In this document: piece after piece, positions 26,186-36,304 of the stretch
Layout of the letters: each line of letters opens with the position of its first letter
Numbering within the stretch: the stretch's first letter is position 1
Assembly: GCF_025836995.1 (NCBI RefSeq)
Contig: NZ_CP107546.1
Span: 1,736,001-1,800,000 of the forward strand
Reading direction: 5' to 3'
Length of the DNA: 64,000 nt
Source of the DNA: Microbacterium sp. M28
Lineage (GTDB): Bacteria; Actinomycetota; Actinomycetes; Actinomycetales; Microbacteriaceae
The notes under the pieces: model-generated
Database searches by the model: none
What the model was told of the DNA's origin: nothing
What the model saw: the letters and a program-made list of their open reading frames with translations, nothing else
Position numbers and translations under genes: made by a program

Positions 26186-26195
26186 CCCCTCCTCC
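26186..26195 (-). promoter_or_regulatory. Strong Shine-Dalgarno sequence upstream of ctaB without a usual start codon
   Basis: GGAGGAGGGG on the minus strand is the best ribosome binding site in the vicinity, but the codons at correct spacing are ATC GAG ATC in the ctaB frame. No ATG, GTG or TTG is within 15 nt of it. Confidence 0.6.
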
Positions 26196-26306
26196 GCGCG
26201 AAAGCGCCATACCGGATCCAGTCTACGTCAACCGTGCCGCCACGCCGTTTCCGCGCCGTGTTCCGGGCCGCGAACCTCTTTGTTACCTCACTCCGTAAGA
26301 CACGCA

Positions 26307-26333
26307 TTGTGAGCGAATCATCACCGCTATGCT
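26307..26333 (+). promoter_or_regulatory. Candidate promoter of the pentose phosphate operon
   Basis: TTGTGA (26307-26312) and TATGCT (26328-26333) could be the -35 and -10 boxes, with a rather short 15-bp spacer. The transcript would have a leader of about 85 nt before the tkt ATG, which is preceded by GGAAAGG. Confidence 0.35.
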
Positions 26334-26426
26334 GAAAACCACTCGCGCGCCCGGCGCTGTGCACCTCTCCGTGACGATGCGGATGCGCCAGGGAATTCGG
26401 GCGCCCTCGAAATTGTCGGAAAGGGC

Positions 26427-28529
26427 ATGACCGTGTCGCAACTGCAGTGGGATGAGATCGATCGACGCGCGGTGGACACCGCGCGAATTCTGGCGGCTGA
26501 TGCCGTTCAGAAGGTCGGCAACGGTCACCCCGGCACCGCCATGAGCCTCGCGCCCGTGGCCTACCTCCTCTACCAGCGCGTCCTGCGCCACGACCCGACC
26601 GACACCGACTGGCTCGGACGGGACCGCTTCATCCTCTCCGTGGGCCACTCGTCGCTCACCCAGTACGTTCAGCTCTACCTGGGCGGCTTCGGCCTCGAGC
26701 TCGAAGACCTCGAGGCGCTGCGCACGTGGGGCTCCCTCACGCCTGGTCACCCGGAGTACGGCCACACCAAGGGTGTCGAGATCACCACCGGTCCGCTCGG
26801 TCAGGGCCTCGCCTCGGCTGTCGGCTTCGCCTACGCCGCCCGCTACGAGCGCGGCCTGTTCGACCCCGAAGCCGCAGCCGGCACCAGCCCGTTCGATCAC
26901 TACGTGTACGTCGTCGCCGGCGACGGCGACCTGCAGGAGGGCGTCACCAGCGAGGCGTCCTCGCTGGCCGGCCACCAGCAGCTGGGCAACCTGATCGCCA
27001 TCTACGACTCCAACCGGATCTCGATCGAGGGCGACACGAACGTCTCGTTCACCGAGGACGTCGCCGCCCGCTACCGCTCCTACGGCTGGCAGGTGCTCGA
27101 GGTCGACTGGACCCGCACCGGCGAGTACGTCGAAGACACCCAGGAGCTGCTGAACGCGATCGAGGAGGGCAAGGCCGAGACCGGCAAGCCCACGCTCATC
27201 ATCCTCAAGACGATCATCGGCTACCCGGCGCCCAACAAGAAGGGCACCGAGTCCGTCCATGGCAACGCGCTGGGAGCTGACGAGGTCGCCGCCACCAAGG
27301 AGGTCCTCGGCTTCGACCCGGAGAAGAGCTTCGTGGTCGAGGATGCGGTGATCGCGCACACCCGCGAGCTCGCCGGCCGCGCCGCCGAGGCGCGCGCCGC
27401 ATGGCAGGCCGACTTCGACGCCTGGGCCGCCGCCAACCCGGAGCGCAAGGCTCTGCTCGACCGACTCGAGGCGGACGCGCTCCCCGAGGGCATCGAGAAC
27501 GCGCTGCCCGTGTTCGAGGGCGGTACCGAGGTGTCCACCCGCGCCGCATCCGGGAAGGTCATCAACGCCCTCGCCCCCGAGCTGCCCGAGCTGTGGGGCG
27601 GTTCGGCCGACCTCGCCGGCTCGAACAACACCACGATCGCACCGGCGGCGTCGTTCATCCCCGCCGAGTGGTCGACGCACGACTGGTCGGGAAGCCCGTA
27701 CGGCCGCGTCCTGCACTTCGGCATCCGCGAGCACGCCATGGGGTCGATCCTCAACGGCATCACGCTGCACGGGAAGACGCGGGCCTTCGGCGGCACGTTC
27801 CTGATCTTCAGCGACTACATGCGCCCCGCCGTGCGTCTGGCCGCACTGATGGACATCCCGAGCATCTTCGTCTGGACGCACGACTCCGTCGCGCTCGGCG
27901 AGGACGGCCCGACCCACCAGCCGATCGAGCAGCTCGCGACCCTGCGCGCGATCCCGAACTTCACGGTGGTCCGCCCGGCCGACGGCAATGAGACCGCCGC
28001 CGCCTGGCTGGAGATCCTGCGCCGCCACGGCGGCCCGGTCGGAATCGCGCTGACCCGCCAGAACGTGCCGAACGTGGCACGCGGTGAGGGCGCGGCTTCC
28101 GGTGATGTCTTCGCCTCGGCCGACAACACCGCCAAGGGCGCGTACGTGCTCGCCGAGGCGCCGAGCGGCACCCCGGACGTGATCCTCATCGCGACCGGCT
28201 CCGAGGTCCAGTTGGCGGTCGCCGCCCGCGAGACGCTGGCCGCCGATGGTGTGAACGCGCGCGTCGTGTCGGCTCCGTCGCTCGAGTGGTTCGCCGAGCA
28301 GGACGCCGAGTACCGCGAGTCGGTGCTGCCGGCATCCGTCACCGCCCGCGTGTCCGTCGAGGCCGGGTCCGTGCTCAGCTGGCGCGGCATCGTCGGCGAC
28401 CGGGGCCGCTCCATCGGCATCGACCACTTCGGCGCCTCCGCCGACTACAAGACCCTTTTCCAGAAGTTCGGCATCACCGCCGAGGCCGTCGTCGAGGCGG
28501 CTCGCGAGACCATCAAGGAGAACGCATGA
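26427..28529 (+). CDS. tkt: Transketolase
   Basis: A 700-residue thiamine diphosphate enzyme that moves two-carbon ketol units between sugar phosphates in the non-oxidative pentose phosphate pathway. The ThDP/Mg motif begins [20 protein letters not shown] and ends IYDSN. The N-terminal [13 protein letters not shown] and the central [19 protein letters not shown] are diagnostic. Full length is typical. It is the first gene of a six-gene operon; its stop overlaps the tal start by 4 bp. Confidence 0.97.
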   Translation: MTVSQLQWDEIDRRAVDTARILAADAVQKVGNGHPGTAMSLAPVAYLLYQRVLRHDPTDTDWLGRDRFILSVGHSSLTQYVQLYLGGFGLELEDLEALRTWGSLTPGHPEYGHTKGVEITTGPLGQGLASAVGFAYAARYERGLFDPEAAAGTSPFDHYVYVVAGDGDLQEGVTSEASSLAGHQQLGNLIAIYDSNRISIEGDTNVSFTEDVAARYRSYGWQVLEVDWTRTGEYVEDTQELLNAIEEGKAETGKPTLIILKTIIGYPAPNKKGTESVHGNALGADEVAATKEVLGFDPEKSFVVEDAVIAHTRELAGRAAEARAAWQADFDAWAAANPERKALLDRLEADALPEGIENALPVFEGGTEVSTRAASGKVINALAPELPELWGGSADLAGSNNTTIAPAASFIPAEWSTHDWSGSPYGRVLHFGIREHAMGSILNGITLHGKTRAFGGTFLIFSDYMRPAVRLAALMDIPSIFVWTHDSVALGEDGPTHQPIEQLATLRAIPNFTVVRPADGNETAAAWLEILRRHGGPVGIALTRQNVPNVARGEGAASGDVFASADNTAKGAYVLAEAPSGTPDVILIATGSEVQLAVAARETLAADGVNARVVSAPSLEWFAEQDAEYRESVLPASVTARVSVEAGSVLSWRGIVGDRGRSIGIDHFGASADYKTLFQKFGITAEAVVEAARETIKENA

Positions 28530-29638
28530 GCACCCCCACGGCACAGCTTCACGACGCCGGCGTCAGCATCTGGCTGGACGACCTCTCGCGCACCCGCATC
28601 AACTCCGGCAACCTCGCCGAGCTGATCGACTCGCGCAACGTCACCGGTGTCACCACGAACCCGACGATCTTCGCGAACGCCATCACGAACCCCGACGACA
28701 CGTCCTACGACGCGCAGGTCACCGAGCTGGCCGCATCCGGCGCGACCGCCGAGGAGGCCGTGTTCGCGGCGACCACCCAGGACGTCGCCGCGGCACTGGA
28801 CGTGTTCCGCCCGGTCTGGGAGGCCTCAGGCCACGTGGACGGCCGCGTCTCGATCGAGGTCTCCCCCGACCTCGCGCACGACACCGACGGGACTGTGGCG
28901 CAGGCCAAGGAGCTGTGGGCGAAGATCGACCGCCCGAACCTGCTCGTGAAGATCCCCGCGACGAAGGCCGGCCTCCCCGCCATCGCCCAGGCCATCGGCG
29001 CCGGCATCAGCGTCAACGTGACCCTGATCTTCAGCCTGGAGCGCTACGCGGCGGTCATCGACGCGTACCTCACGGGTCTCGAGACCGCGAAGGCCGCCGG
29101 CATCGACCTGTCGACGATCCAGTCGGTCGCGTCGTTCTTCGTCTCGCGCGTCGACACCGAGACCGACAAGCGTCTCGTCGAGATCGGCACCGAGCAGGCT
29201 CTCGCGCTCAAGAGCAAGGCCGGGCTCGCCAACGCCCGCCTGGCCTACGAGCTCTACGAGCAGACGTTCGCCGGCGACCGCGCCAAGGCCCTGCTGGATG
29301 CCGGGGCGAACCTGCAGCGTCCGCTGTGGGCCTCCACCGGGGTGAAGGATCCTGCTCTCCCCGACACGCTCTACGTCACCGAGCTGGTGGCTCCGGGCGT
29401 CGTCAACACGATGCCGGAGAAGACGCTCGAGGCGACCTTCGACCACGGCGTCATCACGGGCGACACGATCACGGGCGGCTACGAAGAGGCCAAGGCCGTC
29501 TTCGCCGGTCTCGCGGAGGTCGGCGTCGACTTCGACGACGTCACCCAGGTCCTGGAGGACGAGGGCGTGTCGAAGTTCATCGACTCGTGGCACGACCTGC
29601 TGACCCAGGTCGCCGCCGGTCTCGAGGCCCAGCGATGA
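28526..29638 (+). CDS. tal: Transaldolase
   Basis: A 370-residue transaldolase of the longer actinobacterial type. It transfers a dihydroxyacetone unit from sedoheptulose-7-phosphate to glyceraldehyde-3-phosphate. Conserved sequences are [13 protein letters not shown], the Schiff-base lysine in [15 protein letters not shown] and [14 protein letters not shown] 28526 overlaps the tkt stop (ATGA), and the tal stop overlaps the pgi start in the same manner. Some actinobacteria carry Tal and Pgi as one fused protein; here they are separate. Confidence 0.96.
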   Translation: MSTPTAQLHDAGVSIWLDDLSRTRINSGNLAELIDSRNVTGVTTNPTIFANAITNPDDTSYDAQVTELAASGATAEEAVFAATTQDVAAALDVFRPVWEASGHVDGRVSIEVSPDLAHDTDGTVAQAKELWAKIDRPNLLVKIPATKAGLPAIAQAIGAGISVNVTLIFSLERYAAVIDAYLTGLETAKAAGIDLSTIQSVASFFVSRVDTETDKRLVEIGTEQALALKSKAGLANARLAYELYEQTFAGDRAKALLDAGANLQRPLWASTGVKDPALPDTLYVTELVAPGVVNTMPEKTLEATFDHGVITGDTITGGYEEAKAVFAGLAEVGVDFDDVTQVLEDEGVSKFIDSWHDLLTQVAAGLEAQR

Positions 29639-31242
29639 CGTTCTCGCTGCACGCCACCGGCGCGCCGAAGGTCGCGATCGACGAGGTCGTCCCCGGCCTC
29701 GTCGGCGACCTCGTCGCCTCCCGCATCACCTCCGGCGACGCGACGCTCTGGGGCCCGGCCGCGGAGGCGGAGGCTTCGGTCCGCCTCGGTTGGGTCGAGG
29801 CCGTCTCGGTCTCCCGCCCGCTCGTCGCCGAGATCACGGCGCTGCGTGCCGAGCTGAACGCCAAGGGCGTCGACCGCGTCGTCCTCGCGGGCATGGGCGG
29901 TTCCTCGCTCGCCCCGGAGGTCATCGCGCAGACCGCCGGCGTGCCGCTCACGATCCTGGATTCCACGGCGCCGGGCCAGGTGCTCGCGGCACTCGACGAG
30001 GGACTCGAGCGCACCGTCCTCGTGGTCTCGTCGAAGTCCGGCTCGACCGTCGAGACCGACTCGCAGCGCCGCACGTTCGAAGCCGCGTTCCGCGACCTCG
30101 GCATCGATCCCACCGAGCGCATCGTCGTCGTCACCGACCCAGGATCGCCTCTGGACGTGTCGGCCCGCGAGGCCGGCTACCGCGTCTTCAACGCCGACCC
30201 GAACGTGGGCGGCCGCTACTCGGCCCTCACCGCGTTCGGTCTCGTGCCGTCCGGCCTCGCCGGTGTGGACATCGCCGAACTCCTGGGCGAGGCCGAGGCC
30301 TCGCTGCTGGAGGTCGCGGTCGACGAGGCTTCCAACCCGGCACTGCGTCTGGCCGCCGCGATCGCCGGCACGTCACCGCGCCGCGACAAGCTGGGCCTGA
30401 TCACGGACGGCACGCACATCGACGGCCTGCCCGACTGGATCGAGCAGCTGATCGCCGAGTCCACGGGCAAAGAGGGCACCGGCATCCTGCCCGTCGTGCT
30501 GCTGCCCGTATCGCCCGAGCTGGACCCGGTGCCGGCCGACGTGCAGATCGTGCGCCTGGTCGATGACGCGAACGAGTTCCACCTGCACGAACGCCACCCC
30601 GGTGAGATCCTCGTCAGCGGAACGCTGGGCGCGAACTTCATCGTCTGGGAGTACGCCACCGCGATCGCCGGCCATCTGCTCGGCATCAACCCGTTCGACC
30701 AGCCTGACGTGGAATCCGCCAAGATCGCCGCGCGCGGCCTGCTGGACGCGCGTCCGGAGCCGGCCGCGCCGGCGTTCGTCGAGAACGGCGTCGAGGTCCG
30801 GGTGACCGATCCGGCGCTCGCATCCTCCGGAACCGTCGAAGGCGTCCTGGACGCCCTGTGGGCTCAGCTGCCCGAGGACGGCTACGTGTCGATCCAGGCC
30901 TACGTGAACCGTCTCGAGCTCGCGCAGCTGCAGGGACTCCGCGAGCTGGTCGCCGCCGATTCCGGCCGGCCGACCACGTTCGGCTGGGGACCCCGCTTCC
31001 TGCACTCGACGGGTCAGTATCACAAGGGCGGACCGACGCAGGGCGTGTTCCTGCAGATCCTGGAGCGCACGGATGTGGATCTGGAGATCCCCGAGCGTCC
31101 CTTCACGTTTGGACAGCTCATCGAGGCGCAGGCCGCCGGCGATGCCGCCGTCCTCGCCGAGCACGGTCGACCGGTGGTGTCCCTGACGATCACGGACTCC
31201 TCCGCCGACGTGCTCTCCCTTTTCGAAGCCGCTCAGAAGTAG
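29635..31242 (+). CDS. pgi: Glucose-6-phosphate isomerase (actinobacterial type)
   Basis: A 535-residue isomerase interconverting glucose-6-phosphate and fructose-6-phosphate. Sugar-phosphate-binding SIS-type sequences are seen in [17 protein letters not shown] and [17 protein letters not shown]. The C-terminal half holds [20 protein letters not shown] and [13 protein letters not shown]. The sequence is of the divergent form found within actinobacterial pentose phosphate operons. ATG 29635 overlaps the tal stop by 4 bp. It links glycolysis and the oxidative branch that follows in the operon. Confidence 0.92.
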   Translation: MTFSLHATGAPKVAIDEVVPGLVGDLVASRITSGDATLWGPAAEAEASVRLGWVEAVSVSRPLVAEITALRAELNAKGVDRVVLAGMGGSSLAPEVIAQTAGVPLTILDSTAPGQVLAALDEGLERTVLVVSSKSGSTVETDSQRRTFEAAFRDLGIDPTERIVVVTDPGSPLDVSAREAGYRVFNADPNVGGRYSALTAFGLVPSGLAGVDIAELLGEAEASLLEVAVDEASNPALRLAAAIAGTSPRRDKLGLITDGTHIDGLPDWIEQLIAESTGKEGTGILPVVLLPVSPELDPVPADVQIVRLVDDANEFHLHERHPGEILVSGTLGANFIVWEYATAIAGHLLGINPFDQPDVESAKIAARGLLDARPEPAAPAFVENGVEVRVTDPALASSGTVEGVLDALWAQLPEDGYVSIQAYVNRLELAQLQGLRELVAADSGRPTTFGWGPRFLHSTGQYHKGGPTQGVFLQILERTDVDLEIPERPFTFGQLIEAQAAGDAAVLAEHGRPVVSLTITDSSADVLSLFEAAQK

Positions 31243-31264
31243 CTCACAGGAGAATCCCCCACCG

Positions 31265-32812
31265 ATGTCTGTCCCTGTTACGCGCGGGCAAAACCCGTTG
31301 CGCGATCCCGACGATCGCCGTCTCAACCGGATCGCGGGGCCCAGCGCCCTCGTGATCTTCGGTGTGACCGGTGACCTGTCGCGCAAGAAGCTCATGCCCG
31401 CCGTCTACGATCTGGCCAATCGCGGCCTGCTGCCGCCCGGGTTCGCCCTGGTCGGCTTCGCGCGCCGCGACTGGGAGGATCAGGACTTCGCGAAGGTCGT
31501 GTACGACGCCGTCAAGCAGCATGCGCGCACCCCGTTCCGGGAGGAGACCTGGCAGCAGCTGCTGCAGGGCATCCGGTTCGTGTCGGGCGAGTTCGACGAC
31601 CCCGCCGCGTTCGCCCGCCTGCGCGAGACCGTCGAGAAGCTCGACGTCGAGCGGGGCACGATGGGCAACCACGCGTTCTACCTCTCCATCCCGCCGAAGG
31701 CGTTCCCCGTGGTGGCGCGTCAGTTGAAGGACTCCGGTCTCGTCGGCGACGAGGAGAGCGAGGACCACTGGCGGCGCGTGGTGATCGAGAAGCCGTTCGG
31801 CCACGACCTCGAGTCGGCCCGTGAGCTGAACCAGGCGCTCGAAGTGGCGTTCTCCGCCGACTCGATCTTCCGGATCGACCACTACCTCGGCAAGGAGACG
31901 GTCCAGAACATCCTGGCGCTGCGCTTCGCGAACGAGCTCTACGAGCCGATCTGGAACCGCAACTACGTCGACCACGTGCAGATCACGATGGCCGAGGACA
32001 TCGGCGTCGGCGGCCGTGCGGGGTACTACGACGGCGTCGGTGCGGCGCGCGACGTGATCCAGAACCACCTCCTTCAGCTGCTCGCGCTCACTGCCATGGA
32101 GGAGCCGATCAGCCTGTCCGCCGAGCATCTGCGGGCGGAGAAGGAGAAGGTCCTCGCGGCCGTGCACCTTCCGGATGATCTGTCCCTCGCCCAGGCGCGC
32201 GGTCAGTACGACGGCGGTTGGCAGGGCGGCGAGCAGGTGAACTCCTTCCTCGGCGAGGAGGGCATGCACCCGCAGTCCACCACGGAGACGTACGCCGCGA
32301 TCAAGCTCGAGATCGCGACGCGCCGCTGGGCGGGCGTTCCGTTCTACCTGCGCACGGGCAAGCGCCTCGGACGCCGCGTGACCGAGGTCGCCGTCGTGTT
32401 CAAGCGCGCACCCGAGCATCTGTTCGGCCGGTCGAACGCCGCCGAACTCGGACAGAACGCGCTGGTCATCCGCGTGCAGCCCGACGAGGGCGTCACGATT
32501 CGATTCGGCTCGAAGGTCCCCGGCAACGGGACGAACGTCCGCGACGTCACGATGGACTTCGGCTACGGGCACGCGTTCACCGAGGCGAGCCCCGAGGCGT
32601 ACGAACGCCTCATCCTCGATGTCCTGCTCGGCGACCCGCCGCTGTTCCCTCGCCACGAGGAGGTCGAGCTCAGCTGGAAGATCCTCGACCCGTTCGAGAA
32701 GTACTGGGCCGCGCAGAGCGGCGCCGTGGAGCAGTACGCTCCCGGCTCGTGGGGTCCGGCATCCGCCGACGCCCTGCTGGAACGCGACGGACGAGTCTGG
32801 AGACGACCGTGA
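31265..32812 (+). CDS. zwf: Glucose-6-phosphate 1-dehydrogenase
   Basis: A 515-residue NADP-dependent dehydrogenase, first enzyme of the oxidative pentose phosphate branch. The nucleotide motif FGVTGDLSRKKLMPAVYDL is near the N-terminus, and the active-site sequence RIDHYLGKETVQN is intact, as is VIEKPFGHDL. It begins 22 bp after pgi with AGGAG upstream; its stop overlaps the opcA GTG by 4 bp. In Corynebacterium the enzyme needs OpcA, which is encoded next. Confidence 0.97.
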   Translation: MSVPVTRGQNPLRDPDDRRLNRIAGPSALVIFGVTGDLSRKKLMPAVYDLANRGLLPPGFALVGFARRDWEDQDFAKVVYDAVKQHARTPFREETWQQLLQGIRFVSGEFDDPAAFARLRETVEKLDVERGTMGNHAFYLSIPPKAFPVVARQLKDSGLVGDEESEDHWRRVVIEKPFGHDLESARELNQALEVAFSADSIFRIDHYLGKETVQNILALRFANELYEPIWNRNYVDHVQITMAEDIGVGGRAGYYDGVGAARDVIQNHLLQLLALTAMEEPISLSAEHLRAEKEKVLAAVHLPDDLSLAQARGQYDGGWQGGEQVNSFLGEEGMHPQSTTETYAAIKLEIATRRWAGVPFYLRTGKRLGRRVTEVAVVFKRAPEHLFGRSNAAELGQNALVIRVQPDEGVTIRFGSKVPGNGTNVRDVTMDFGYGHAFTEASPEAYERLILDVLLGDPPLFPRHEEVELSWKILDPFEKYWAAQSGAVEQYAPGSWGPASADALLERDGRVWRRP

Positions 32813-33744
32813 TCATCGACCTTCCCGACACGACCGTCAGCCAGGTCGCCAAGAAGCTCGTCAGCGTGCGCGAGGAGGGCGGCGCCGTCGCCCTCGGCCG
32901 CGTGCTGACGCTCGTGATCGCCGCGCGCAACGGCGTCGCCGAAGCCGCGATCGACGCCGCCAACGACGCGTCGCGCGAACACCCGATGCGCGTCATCGTG
33001 CTCACCACCGGAGACGGCGACGCGCACCTGGATGCGCAGATCCGCGTCGGCGGAGACGCCGGTGCCAGCGAGGTCGTCGTGCTCCGCGCCTACGGCGACG
33101 CTGCCAGCAACGCGGAGAGCCTCGTCACGGGTCTCCTGCTCCCGGACGCGCCCGTCGTGGCGTGGTGGCCGGAGGAAGCGCCGGCCGACCCGGCATCCTC
33201 GCCGCTCGGGCGCATCGCCCAGCGCAGGATCACGGATGCCGCGACCGCTCCTGACGTCCGCGACCGCCTGGCGCAGCTCGGATCCACGCACTCCCCCGGC
33301 GACACCGATCTCGCATGGACGCGTCTGACCCACTGGCGCGAGCAGCTCGCCGCGGTGCTGGATCAGCCGCCGTTCGAGTCCGTCACCGCCGTGGAGGTGC
33401 GCGGCGCTGCCGCGTCTCCGTCCACCGCTCTGCTCGCCGGCTGGCTCGGCCTCGCGCTCGACCTCCCCGTGACGTGGGCCTACGAGGACCCGAACGAGTG
33501 GTCCGAAGGCATCAAGTCCGTGCGGCTGAGCCGTGCGTCCGGTGACATCCTGCTCGAGCGCCCTGAGCCGGGTACGGCCGTCCTGACGCAGCCGGGTCAG
33601 CCCGACCACGACCTGCACCTGCCGAGGCGCACGCTGCGCGAATGCCTCGCGGAGGAGCTGCGTCGCCTCGACCCCGACGTGCTGTACGGTCGAGTCATCA
33701 CCGAGGGCTGGGAGAAGCTGGGTCCGCCCGAGACCGCAGCGTGA
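32809..33744 (+). CDS. opcA: Glucose-6-phosphate dehydrogenase assembly protein OpcA
   Basis: A 311-residue protein that assembles or allosterically activates Zwf in actinobacteria and cyanobacteria. Family sequences include LTLVIAARN, LLLPDAPVVAWWPEEAPADP and the C-terminal RRLDPDVLYGRVITEGWEKL. It has no known catalytic motif. GTG 32809 overlaps the zwf stop, and the opcA stop overlaps the pgl GTG. Its place between zwf and pgl is conserved in the phylum. Confidence 0.94.
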   Translation: MIIDLPDTTVSQVAKKLVSVREEGGAVALGRVLTLVIAARNGVAEAAIDAANDASREHPMRVIVLTTGDGDAHLDAQIRVGGDAGASEVVVLRAYGDAASNAESLVTGLLLPDAPVVAWWPEEAPADPASSPLGRIAQRRITDAATAPDVRDRLAQLGSTHSPGDTDLAWTRLTHWREQLAAVLDQPPFESVTAVEVRGAAASPSTALLAGWLGLALDLPVTWAYEDPNEWSEGIKSVRLSRASGDILLERPEPGTAVLTQPGQPDHDLHLPRRTLRECLAEELRRLDPDVLYGRVITEGWEKLGPPETAA

Positions 33745-34532
33745 GCAATGACATGGAGGCTGCTGCCGTGGAGAAGACCGTCGTCGTCGAGGCGACACCG
33801 CAGGCACTGGCCGACCGCGTGGCCGACCGCTTCCTCGCCCGGGTCCGCGCCCGGACGAGGAACGGTCGGATCGCGCACATCGCGCTGACCGGCGGCTCGA
33901 TGGGAGCCGCCGTGCTCCGCGCCGCTCGCGCGCATCCCCGCCTCGACGAGATCGACTGGTCGCTCGTGCACTTCTGGTGGGGCGACGAGCGCTTCGTCGC
34001 CCGAGCGGATGCCGATCGCAACGCCCTGCAGTCGCGTGAAGCGCTGCTGGACCACATCGCGGTCCCCGCGGGGAACGTGCACGAGGTCGCCGCATCCGAC
34101 AGCGGCCTGAGCCTGGACGACGCGGCGGCGGCCTATGCCACCGAACTCGCACGTTACGGCTCTGACGACCAGCCGTGGCCGTCGTTCGCGGTGTGCTTCC
34201 TCGGTGTGGGCCCCGACGGCCATATCGCCTCGCTGTTCCCCGACCGCCCTGAGGTCACGGTCACGGATGCCGCCGCCCTGGCGGTGCGCGACTCCCCCAA
34301 GCCCCCGCCGGAGCGCGTCACGCTCACGCGTCCCGTGCTGAACGCCTCCAAGCGGGTCTGGCTCGTCCTGACGGGTGCGGACAAGGCCTCGGCGCTCGGT
34401 CTGGCCCTTGCCGGCGCCAGCTACACGAACGTCCCCGTGGCGGGCGCCAAGGGCCGAAAGCGCACCGTGTTCTTCGTCGACGAGGCGGCGGCCTCCGAGG
34501 TCTCCCCTGACCTCTTCGATCAGAGCTACTGA
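33741..34532 (+). CDS. pgl: 6-phosphogluconolactonase
   Basis: Hydrolyses 6-phosphogluconolactone, the Zwf product. The 263-residue protein has IALTGGSMGAAVL near the N-terminus, the signature WSLVHFWWGDERFV, and CFLGVGPDGHIASLFP, all typical of the NagB/Pgl fold. The start is placed at GTG 33741 because of its 4-bp overlap with opcA; ATG 33753 is an alternative that removes four residues. It ends the operon. Its last 7 bp overlap the 3' end of the convergent DMT-type gene. Confidence 0.94.
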   Translation: MSNDMEAAAVEKTVVVEATPQALADRVADRFLARVRARTRNGRIAHIALTGGSMGAAVLRAARAHPRLDEIDWSLVHFWWGDERFVARADADRNALQSREALLDHIAVPAGNVHEVAASDSGLSLDDAAAAYATELARYGSDDQPWPSFAVCFLGVGPDGHIASLFPDRPEVTVTDAAALAVRDSPKPPPERVTLTRPVLNASKRVWLVLTGADKASALGLALAGASYTNVPVAGAKGRKRTVFFVDEAAASEVSPDLFDQSY

Positions 34533-35566
34533 TCGCGCTGCGGTGCCGGCGGCTCGTCCCCTGCGTCCGGTGCGGCATCCGCCGCCGTCCCGCCGTCGCT
34601 GCCGCGTTTGATGCCCAGCTCCTGGCTCTCGCTGAGCAGCTGCGGATGGAAGCGGGCGAGTCCGATCACTCCCCAGACGGCGATGGCGCCGGAGATCAGG
34701 AACGCGAACATCACCCAGGTCGGAGCGGCGTCCGCCTCGCCGAGCACGATGACGCCGATCAGGACGGCGACCAGCGGATCCACCACAGTGAGGCCCGCGA
34801 TCACGAGATCCGGCGGGCCGGAGCTGTACGCGGTCTGCACGAAGTAGGCGCCGACGGCCGCTGCGGCGATCAACGCGATCACGCACACGAGAGTGATCCA
34901 GTCGAACGCGCCCTGCTGCACCCGCGTGATGACGGCCTTGGCGAGCGTCGCGACGAATCCGTAGAGGATGCCGGCGCCGACCACGTAGAACAGCGCGCGC
35001 ATGCGGTGTCGCAGGATCAGCCAGCAGCCGCCGAGCAGGATGATCACGACGAGCAGGATCGCGAGGATCGTGAAGAGCTCGGTGTTCGTGATCTCCTTCT
35101 CGACGGCGTAGATCGCGGCGAAGAACACGAAGATGAAGATGCCGCCGACGCAGGCGAAGATCGCCGTGAGCGATTGCCTGGTCGGGGCATGGCCCGAGAT
35201 GCGGGCGTTGAGCAGCGTCGTGATCACGAGCGCGATCGCGCCCAGCGGCTGCACCACGATCAGCGGCGCGACCGCCAGCGCTGCGAGCTGGCAGATCACG
35301 GCGAGGCCCAGCATCAGCGTGCCGATCAGCCACGACGGCCGCGTCAGCAGACGCTTGATCTGGTTCATGCTGAGGCCCGTGGTGCCGTCGGCGCCACTGA
35401 GGCGTTCGACCTTCTCGACGCCGCGGTGCTGATACTGCGCGCCCAGCGACATGAACACGGCGCCGGCCAGGGCCAGCGGGATGCCCAGCAGCAGGCCGGG
35501 GTTCGCGAACACGCCGACCAACTGGTCGCTGACGTCGATCTCCGCCATCCACACCCCCGCGCTCAC
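34526..35566 (-). CDS. DMT/NIPA-like multispanning membrane protein
   Basis: A 346-residue protein with nine or ten hydrophobic segments, resembling the drug/metabolite transporter superfamily and distantly the NIPA magnesium transporters. Visible features are GIPLALAGAVFMSLGAQYQH at the start, IVVQPLGAIALVITTLLNA in the middle, and LTVVDPLVAVLIGVIVLGE near the end. A polar tail of about 40 residues follows the last helix. The substrate is unknown. The GTG at 35566 is preceded by TAAGGT at leaderless spacing. It is divergent from def. Confidence 0.85.
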   Translation of the reverse strand: MSAGVWMAEIDVSDQLVGVFANPGLLLGIPLALAGAVFMSLGAQYQHRGVEKVERLSGADGTTGLSMNQIKRLLTRPSWLIGTLMLGLAVICQLAALAVAPLIVVQPLGAIALVITTLLNARISGHAPTRQSLTAIFACVGGIFIFVFFAAIYAVEKEITNTELFTILAILLVVIILLGGCWLILRHRMRALFYVVGAGILYGFVATLAKAVITRVQQGAFDWITLVCVIALIAAAAVGAYFVQTAYSSGPPDLVIAGLTVVDPLVAVLIGVIVLGEADAAPTWVMFAFLISGAIAVWGVIGLARFHPQLLSESQELGIKRGSDGGTAADAAPDAGDEPPAPQRDQ

Positions 35567-35572
35567 AGTACG

Positions 35573-35578
35573 ACCTTA
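35573..35578 (-). promoter_or_regulatory. Predicted -10 element (TAAGGT) of the DMT-type gene
   Basis: TAAGGT on the minus strand is 6 nt from GTG 35566. The divergent def -10 (35598-35603) is only 19 bp away, so RNA polymerase bound at one promoter should block the other. Confidence 0.45.
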
Positions 35579-35597
35579 CCGGGCGGGCCACGCGCAT

Positions 35598-35603
35598 TAG
35601 GGT
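35598..35603 (+). promoter_or_regulatory. Predicted -10 element (TAGGGT) of def
   Basis: TAGGGT ends 6 nt before GTG 35610. No ribosome binding site is present, which supports a leaderless def message. Confidence 0.5.
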
Positions 35604-35609
35604 TGTGGC

Positions 35610-36176
35610 GTGGCTGTTCTTCCGATTCGCATCATGGGCGACCCCGTCCTGCACTCCCCTGCCGTCGACGTCGATGAGATCACGGACGAGATCCGTGCCC
35701 TCGTCGCCGACATGTTCGAGACCATGGATGCCGCACCCGGTGTCGGGCTCGCCGCCCCCCAGGTGGGTGTCGCGCTGCGGATCTACACGTACGCGTACGT
35801 GGACGACGATGACCGTCCGTGGCGAGGCGTCATCATCAATCCGGTGCTGTGGATGAGCCCACCCGAGCCCGGCTCCCCGGACCCCGATGAGGAGTCCGAA
35901 GGATGCCTGTCCTTCCCCGGCGAGCGGTTCCCGCTCCGCCGGGCCGACCGCGTACTGGTGACCGGGATCGATCTCGACGGCGCGACCGTGCGGATCGAGG
36001 TCGACGGATGGCGGGCGCGGATCATGCAGCACGAGTTCGATCACCTGGACGGCATCCTGTACGTCGACCGGCTCTCGGACGGCGACTGGAAGACGGTGCA
36101 GAAGATCGCGCGCAAACGCGGGTGGGGCAAGCCGGGTCGCAGCTGGACCCCGGGGGTCGACGACCTGGAGGCGTAA
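35610..36176 (+). CDS. def: Peptide deformylase
   Basis: Removes the formyl group from the N-terminal methionine of new proteins. All three motifs are intact in the 188-residue protein: GVGLAAPQVG, EGCLSFPG with the metal-binding Cys, and QHEFDHLDG with the two metal His and the catalytic Glu. The C-terminal tail (KIARKRGWGKPGRSW) is basic. It is a single gene with its own promoter, divergent from the DMT-type gene. Confidence 0.97.
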   Translation: MAVLPIRIMGDPVLHSPAVDVDEITDEIRALVADMFETMDAAPGVGLAAPQVGVALRIYTYAYVDDDDRPWRGVIINPVLWMSPPEPGSPDPDEESEGCLSFPGERFPLRRADRVLVTGIDLDGATVRIEVDGWRARIMQHEFDHLDGILYVDRLSDGDWKTVQKIARKRGWGKPGRSWTPGVDDLEA

Positions 36177-36304
36177 GGCGGCGTGAGCGCCGAGCCGTTC
36201 AGCAGTTTCATCGGCTTCTCCGAGTTGCGTCACAGCCTTCGCGCTGGATAGCGTTCAGAGGCGGGGGAGATTTTCCGCGCGTCGAATCTCTGGAGGGGGA
36301 AACA

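Noticed and set aside
26283..28544. A minus-strand 753-codon open frame.
   Set aside because: Antisense shadow of transketolase; it shows no recognisable motif and no ribosome binding site.
33597..36233. A minus-strand 878-codon open frame spanning opcA, pgl, the DMT-type gene and def.
   Set aside because: It crosses four well-supported genes on both strands and its translation has no domain structure.
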